A stretch of DNA of 64,000 bases from Terasakiella pusilla DSM 6293. GTDB taxonomy: Bacteria > Pseudomonadota > Alphaproteobacteria > Rhodospirillales > Terasakiellaceae. Position numbers and translations under genes: made by a program. The notes beneath the pieces were generated by a model, which did not search any database, had not been told where the DNA came from, and saw nothing but the letters and a program-made list of their open reading frames with translations. The first letter of the stretch is position 1; each line of letters opens with the position of its first letter. This document shows, in pieces, positions 59,967 to 64,000 of this stretch. Where the stretch lies: contig NZ_JHYO01000010.1 of NCBI RefSeq assembly GCF_000688235.1, forward strand, positions 62,001 through 126,000, written 5' to 3'.

Positions 59967-61040
59967 TTAGCTGTCATCAGCTTCGTCATCGACAGCACTT
60001 GTGGTCATGGCATTGGAAATCAGGCCCGCATTCTGGCGAATCTGCATTTCAATCTCTTTCGTCAGCTCTTCGTTTTCACGCAGGAACTGCTTGGCATTTT
60101 CACGCCCCTGACCAACCCGTGTAGAGTTATAAGAGAACCACGAACCGGACTTTTCAACGATACCGGCCTTCACACCGAGATCCAGAATTTCGCCCATCTT
60201 GGAAATCCCTTCGCCGTACATGATATCAAATTCAATGGTGCGGAACGGAGGTGCCATTTTGTTTTTAACAACCTTCACACGGGTCTGGTTCCCAACCACT
60301 TCATCACGATCCTTGATCTGACCGATGCGGCGGATTTCCATCCGGATAGACGAATAGAACTTCAACGCGTTACCACCTGTTGTGGTTTCCGGGTTGCCAA
60401 ACATCACGCCGATTTTCATACGGATCTGGTTAATGAAGATCACCAGCGTCTTGGAACGAGAGACAGACGAGGTCAACTTACGCAGCGCTTGGCTCATCAA
60501 ACGCGCTTGCAGACCAACGTGGGTATCACCCATCTCGCCTTCCAGCTCTGCCCGCGGGACCAACGCGGCCACACTATCGATAATCAATACATCAACCGCG
60601 CCACTACGTACCAACGTGTCCGTAATTTCAAGGGCTTGCTCCCCCGCATCCGGCTGGGAAATCAGCAGCTCGTCCACGTTAACACCCAGCTTTTGGGCAT
60701 AAACCGGGTCAAGCGCATGTTCCGCATCAACAAAGGCACAGGTACCGCCGCTTTTTTGTGCTTCCGCAACAATATGCAACGCCAATGTGGTTTTACCAGA
60801 ACTTTCCGGCCCGTAAACTTCAACAATACGGCCCCGCGGCACACCGCCGATCCCCAAACCGATATCCAGACCCAGTGAGCCAGTGGAAATCACTTCCGAG
60901 TCCACAGCACTCTCACGTTGACCCAGTTTCATAATGGAGCCCTTACCGAACGAGCGTTCGATCTGCGCGACTGCTGCTTCTAATGCTTTGTTCTTATCCA
61001 TGGTATCCTTATCCACAAGCTTTAGTGCCGATTGAGACAT
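59967..61040 (-). CDS. recA: Recombinase A
   Basis: The 357-residue protein has Walker [32 protein letters not shown], the L1/L2 loops ([53 protein letters not shown]) and the acidic tail ending VDDEADDS. It drives homologous recombination and the SOS response. The upstream region has palindromic GTTC/GAAC elements that may bind LexA. Confidence 0.99.
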   Translation of the reverse strand: MSQSALKLVDKDTMDKNKALEAAVAQIERSFGKGSIMKLGQRESAVDSEVISTGSLGLDIGLGIGGVPRGRIVEVYGPESSGKTTLALHIVAEAQKSGGTCAFVDAEHALDPVYAQKLGVNVDELLISQPDAGEQALEITDTLVRSGAVDVLIIDSVAALVPRAELEGEMGDTHVGLQARLMSQALRKLTSSVSRSKTLVIFINQIRMKIGVMFGNPETTTGGNALKFYSSIRMEIRRIGQIKDRDEVVGNQTRVKVVKNKMAPPFRTIEFDIMYGEGISKMGEILDLGVKAGIVEKSGSWFSYNSTRVGQGRENAKQFLRENEELTKEIEMQIRQNAGLISNAMTTSAVDDEADDS

Positions 61041-61102
61041 ATCAATGCTCCCTTATTCCACAAGTAACTGGACCGTTGCAATGGATTTAAAAGTACATGA
61101 AA

Positions 61103-61122
61103 TGTTCTCGTTAGCAAGAACA
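61103..61122. promoter_or_regulatory. Palindrome upstream of recA (possible SOS element)
   Basis: TGTTCT-N8-AGAACA is a perfect palindrome 63 bp upstream of the recA start. Further GAAC (61128-61131) and GTTC (61162-61165, followed after 7 nt by GTTT) half-sites are near. The alphaproteobacterial LexA box is GTTC-N7-GTTC, which is not matched exactly. Confidence 0.4.
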
Positions 61123-61489
61123 TTTGTGAACGCATTGTTTTTAAATACTTATTTTTCATATGTTCTCACTATGTTTTCAACGAATCGGATATACCCGAGT
61201 CAAACACATGAGTATTCCCAGTATTGTGTAGCTAGCACACCTAAATGGAATTTACAGGCTATTTGCCTTTTCAAGTCAGTTTGATACAATTGGGAACGGC
61301 GTGAAAAATCTTGGTTTTCCCAGCAGTTCGAAAATTCAGAAGAGGATCATCATGTGAATGGTGATCTGTAGAAGTTTGGATCAAAAACTTTCCAAAAGTA
61401 GAAATAATGGACACATTGCCACTTGCTTCAAAGTACAGCATTCTACATAGTTTTGTCCCTTCACTAACTCTTTAAAGACTAGGCCCCCT
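61123..61489. other. Intergenic region upstream of the immunity-like gene
   Basis: AT-rich, with scattered GTTC half-sites near recA. No gene, RNA or clear repeat is seen beyond the palindrome described just before it. The low GC continues into the next gene and marks the start of an accessory patch. Confidence 0.5.
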
Positions 61490-62587
61490 ATGAAATGGAT
61501 AACCAAATTCTTTAAAAAAGCACAAGACTACGACACCGTAGCCAACACCCCTGAAAAAAGAGTTAACGCATTTATTTCTCATTGGTATGAGCATTGGTCT
61601 ATTGCTCGGAAAAAGATGGGGAAGGAAATAATTTTTGAGTACTGGGGTAAACTGATCTCCCAAGTTGATGATGCTCATTTTGTCAGTGGTAGTAGCTCAG
61701 ATTCAAGAAATTCGTTTAGCTCAGAACCTGACTACCACCCCCGCTATGAGAAGATTAAAGAGTGCGACATCCAAGATAATAACGCCCAAGTGTTTACAGA
61801 GAAATATGACTTTACCCTGAAATCCTACACCTACCATGTTTTTGAGTTGCAGTACTGCACAAATGGTAACTGGTTAATCTCAAAAATTTATACTTTGTGT
61901 CACCCGCCAAAATCCTCGGTCATCGGTTTGAATAAGCACAATGAGATACTAGAGGCAAGTAGCATTGATAGTCCCCTTATTCAAGGTGAGGACAACCTCA
62001 ATTTGAATGAAAATGTTTTATTTCAGGGTGATAGGTATGTTGATCTCCCAAGCCTTGGGCAAAGTACTGTAAACCTGGAAGTAATAGGAAAGATTAATCT
62101 TACGTCAGGTGTTATTGGGATCTTAGATTTCGGCTATGATATCTATGATTTCGCCCCCCTGAATAGAAAAATAAACTCTGGTGAATATACTGTAGAAACC
62201 GTTACGGCTTTCGGCAGAATAGCTGGTGTTCGAGTGCGTCTTAGTGAAACCGACACACCTGTTAAATGGTATGCAGCCAATACTGCTCAAGGCAATGGAG
62301 TATATGGCGTTGATGCAGGCAACCTTGCAATAGTTGATGTCGATGGCCTATTAAGTCTTTCACGAATAGATAAAGAAAAGTTGTTCAATGAATGGTGCTT
62401 CACAGATAAACCGCAGCTGCTATCTATGACAAAGACTAATGACTGCCTTATAACAACCTCCGGATTTGGTGACGGTGCGTACCCCGCCTTCTGGGGGTCT
62501 AATGAAGCAAATCAAATAGTCTCTTTATATATCGATTTCATGGTTCTTGTTGAAGACTCGGGGAATGGACTTTACGTATCCATTTAA
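61490..62587 (+). CDS. NTF2-fold immunity-like and DUF4241-type protein
   Basis: The 365-residue protein opens MKWITKFFKKAQDYDTVANTP and has two parts. Residues about 20-150 (RVNAFISHWYEHWSIARKKMG, TEKYDFTLKSYTYHVFELQYCTNGNWLISKIYTL) resemble the NTF2-fold of polymorphic-toxin immunity proteins. Residues about 190-365 carry SGVIGILDFGYDIYDFAP, GVRVRLSETDTPVKWYAAN, GNGVYGVDAGNLAIVDVDGL and ISTTSGFGDGAYPAFWG-like ITTSGFGDGAYPAFWG, the DUF4241 signature. Base composition is much lower in GC than the flanks, which suggests transfer. No toxin gene is nearby. The domain names are my judgement from sequence. Confidence 0.65.
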   Translation: MKWITKFFKKAQDYDTVANTPEKRVNAFISHWYEHWSIARKKMGKEIIFEYWGKLISQVDDAHFVSGSSSDSRNSFSSEPDYHPRYEKIKECDIQDNNAQVFTEKYDFTLKSYTYHVFELQYCTNGNWLISKIYTLCHPPKSSVIGLNKHNEILEASSIDSPLIQGEDNLNLNENVLFQGDRYVDLPSLGQSTVNLEVIGKINLTSGVIGILDFGYDIYDFAPLNRKINSGEYTVETVTAFGRIAGVRVRLSETDTPVKWYAANTAQGNGVYGVDAGNLAIVDVDGLLSLSRIDKEKLFNEWCFTDKPQLLSMTKTNDCLITTSGFGDGAYPAFWGSNEANQIVSLYIDFMVLVEDSGNGLYVSI

Positions 62588-62916
62588 AGCTAGACCAATA
62601 TGCCCATGAGGGGATATCCGCAGTCTCGCTAACGCAGACACCTCCTGTCAGGCAAGGCCCTGAGTTTTACAGCAGAAAATATTTCCACATCGGATTACAG
62701 CAAGAACAAGAAAAATGGTGTGAAATCATATCTAAATCCCTCTTAAATTGCTTTCTCAAGCGACTATGAGGCTTCTCATTTAAGGTTGTAAAAGTATTTT
62801 TATACAATTTTAAATAAAATAAACAAAATACATTCCAATCTTCTCCTTGCACACGACTAGCTTTTTCCACCTCAGCGCCTTATTTTGAAGTCGGAAAATG
62901 AGAAAGGAACGACCCG
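62588..62916. other. Intergenic region without a recognisable gene
   Basis: AT-rich, especially 62770-62860. The GC-rich piece at 62605-62665 looks different from both sides and could be a decayed fragment, but no frame reads as a known protein. No terminator is clear. Confidence 0.4.
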
Positions 62917-63972
62917 ATGGCAGCCACCGATAGTGTGCGTCCTCAACTTGATGGCCTTGATCTTGCGCGCTATCTCGCTTTTGTGGGAATGGTCTTTGTT
63001 AATTTTAAGATCGCGATGGGGGCTGATACAGATGACACGATCATCAGCAGCTTTATCACCGCCCTTGAAGGACGTGCCGCAGCCACATTCGTTATCCTTG
63101 CAGGGATCGGCTTGGGTCTCTCGCGGGTTCAAAGTTATAAACGCACTGTTTATGGGATAGGAAAGCGCGCTCTGCTTCTCTTCATGCTCGGTTGCCTGAA
63201 CATGTTGGTCTTTGACGCAGATATCATACATTATTACGCCGTCTACTTTTTACTTGCCGCCTTTTTCCTACCCTTGCGCACCCGTTGGCTTTTCCTCGTC
63301 ATCCTGTTGGTCAACATCCTCTTCCTCGCTATGATCTTTCTTTTAGACTATGATCTTGGATGGGACTGGAAGACCTATAGCTACCCAGACTTCTGGACCT
63401 TTGACGGGTTCGTGCGCAACCTGTTTTTCAATGGATGGCATCCGGTCTTTCCGTGGGTGAGTTTTGTCTTTTTCGGCATCATTTTAAGCCGTCTTCGCCT
63501 CCACACCCGCTCTACGCAACACCGACTGATCGCGGGGGGCTTGAGCCTTATGGTTCTGATCGAAGGGCTGAGCCTCTGGCTGACGCCCCTGTTAATGCCC
63601 ATCGATGCTGACCTTGCCACATTGGTGACGACCAAGCCTATTCCGCCCCTGCCCCTTTATATTCTGGCAGGGAGTGGCTTTGCCTGTTTCCTGCTTGGTC
63701 TGTGCCTGCGCAGTGCAGCACACGTTAAAAAGCTCGGTATTCTCCCCCTCTTTGCACCGGCGGGACGTCAAACCCTGACCCTATATTTCGCCCATATCCT
63801 TGTCGGCATGGGTATTCTCGAAGCCCTCCAAATGCTGGATGGACAAACAGCGGGGGAAACGGCAAGGGCGGCCCTGATCTTCTGCATCGGCGCGACCGCT
63901 TTTTCCTACGTCTGGGCAAAGCGGTTTACACACGGCCCACTTGAAAGTCTTTTGAAGCTGGCGGGAAAATAA
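62917..63972 (+). CDS. DUF418-type multi-span membrane protein
   Basis: The 351-residue protein has about ten hydrophobic helices. It begins RPQLDGLDLARYLAFVGMVFVNFKIAMG and continues AATFVILAGIGLGLSR and IGKRALLLFMLGCLNMLVF. A later segment, FAPAGRQTLTLYFAHILVGMGILE, is typical of DUF418/DUF1624 acyltransferase-like membrane proteins. Its substrate is unknown. Base composition returns to the window average here. Confidence 0.8.
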   Translation: MAATDSVRPQLDGLDLARYLAFVGMVFVNFKIAMGADTDDTIISSFITALEGRAAATFVILAGIGLGLSRVQSYKRTVYGIGKRALLLFMLGCLNMLVFDADIIHYYAVYFLLAAFFLPLRTRWLFLVILLVNILFLAMIFLLDYDLGWDWKTYSYPDFWTFDGFVRNLFFNGWHPVFPWVSFVFFGIILSRLRLHTRSTQHRLIAGGLSLMVLIEGLSLWLTPLLMPIDADLATLVTTKPIPPLPLYILAGSGFACFLLGLCLRSAAHVKKLGILPLFAPAGRQTLTLYFAHILVGMGILEALQMLDGQTAGETARAALIFCIGATAFSYVWAKRFTHGPLESLLKLAGK

Positions 63973-64000
63973 AATTATCATTAAAGAATATAAAAATATC

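Noticed and set aside
61045-61284. A 79-residue frame upstream of recA
   Set aside because: No ribosome site or known domain, and it overlaps the recA promoter region.

Overview
The window is chromosomal DNA from a Gram-negative alphaproteobacterium, most likely a marine or salt-adapted member of the Rhodospirillales group. The grounds are the alphaproteobacterial J-protein/CobS/CobT cluster, a ScfR-type short-chain acyl regulator, an NtrC-type two-component system, a yfgM-bamB-der cluster, and an ectoine (compatible solute) operon. The genus cannot be fixed from sequence reading alone. Coding density is high, GC looks close to 50 percent, and I found no rRNA, tRNA, CRISPR array or recognisable insertion sequence.

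Layout. 1-4 kb: a leftward operon of sensor kinase, NtrC-type regulator and a branched-chain-amino-acid-type periplasmic binding protein cut by the window edge. 4-5.4 kb: an MFS transporter. 5.4-10.3 kb: a Crp/Fnr-type regulator followed by ectA-ectB-ectC-ask, with a repeated TTAAC-N4-RTTAA dyad before both the regulator and ectA. 10.3-16.7 kb: PhnA-like zinc protein, a PAS protein coupled to a chemoreceptor, a SLOG protein, a ScfR-type regulator, and a cyclopropane-fatty-acid synthase gene that lacks its catalytic half. 17-21 kb: two unrelated NADP isocitrate dehydrogenases, monomeric and dimeric, transcribed divergently. 21-24.3 kb: soxR with a clear SoxR box driving a sugar-epimerase-like SDR gene, then a LysR/NmrA divergent pair. 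24.4-30.7 kb: rpmB, a phytase-like secreted protein, cobT, cobS, a J-domain protein, an XRE regulator, bolA and an RHH protein.

30.7-45.8 kb is mainly housekeeping: DUF2889, CBS protein, CNNM/CorC protein, aroB, aroK, a 46-residue membrane peptide, an exported repeat-like protein, xerD, a malyl-CoA-lyase-like enzyme, a diguanylate cyclase, a small binding protein, a SulP transporter, accA, pyrD and a Sel1 protein. 45.9-49.5 kb: yfgM-bamB-der. 49.5-52.9 kb: moxR, an MscS channel and a CoxE-like VWA gene packed as one operon. 52.9-57.1 kb: an MFS gene divergent from a frameshifted AraC regulator gene, the qmcA/nfeD pair and an NnrU protein. 57.1-61 kb: alaS and recA. 61-64 kb: an AT-rich patch holding an orphan immunity-like NTF2/DUF4241 gene, then a DUF418-type membrane protein.

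The points most worth checking are the Crp/Fnr-ectoine regulon with its own dyad, the MoxR-MscS-VWA operon, the kinase-regulator-binding protein operon, the paired isocitrate dehydrogenases, and the AT-rich immunity-like gene. All function calls come from reading the sequences. No database search was run.
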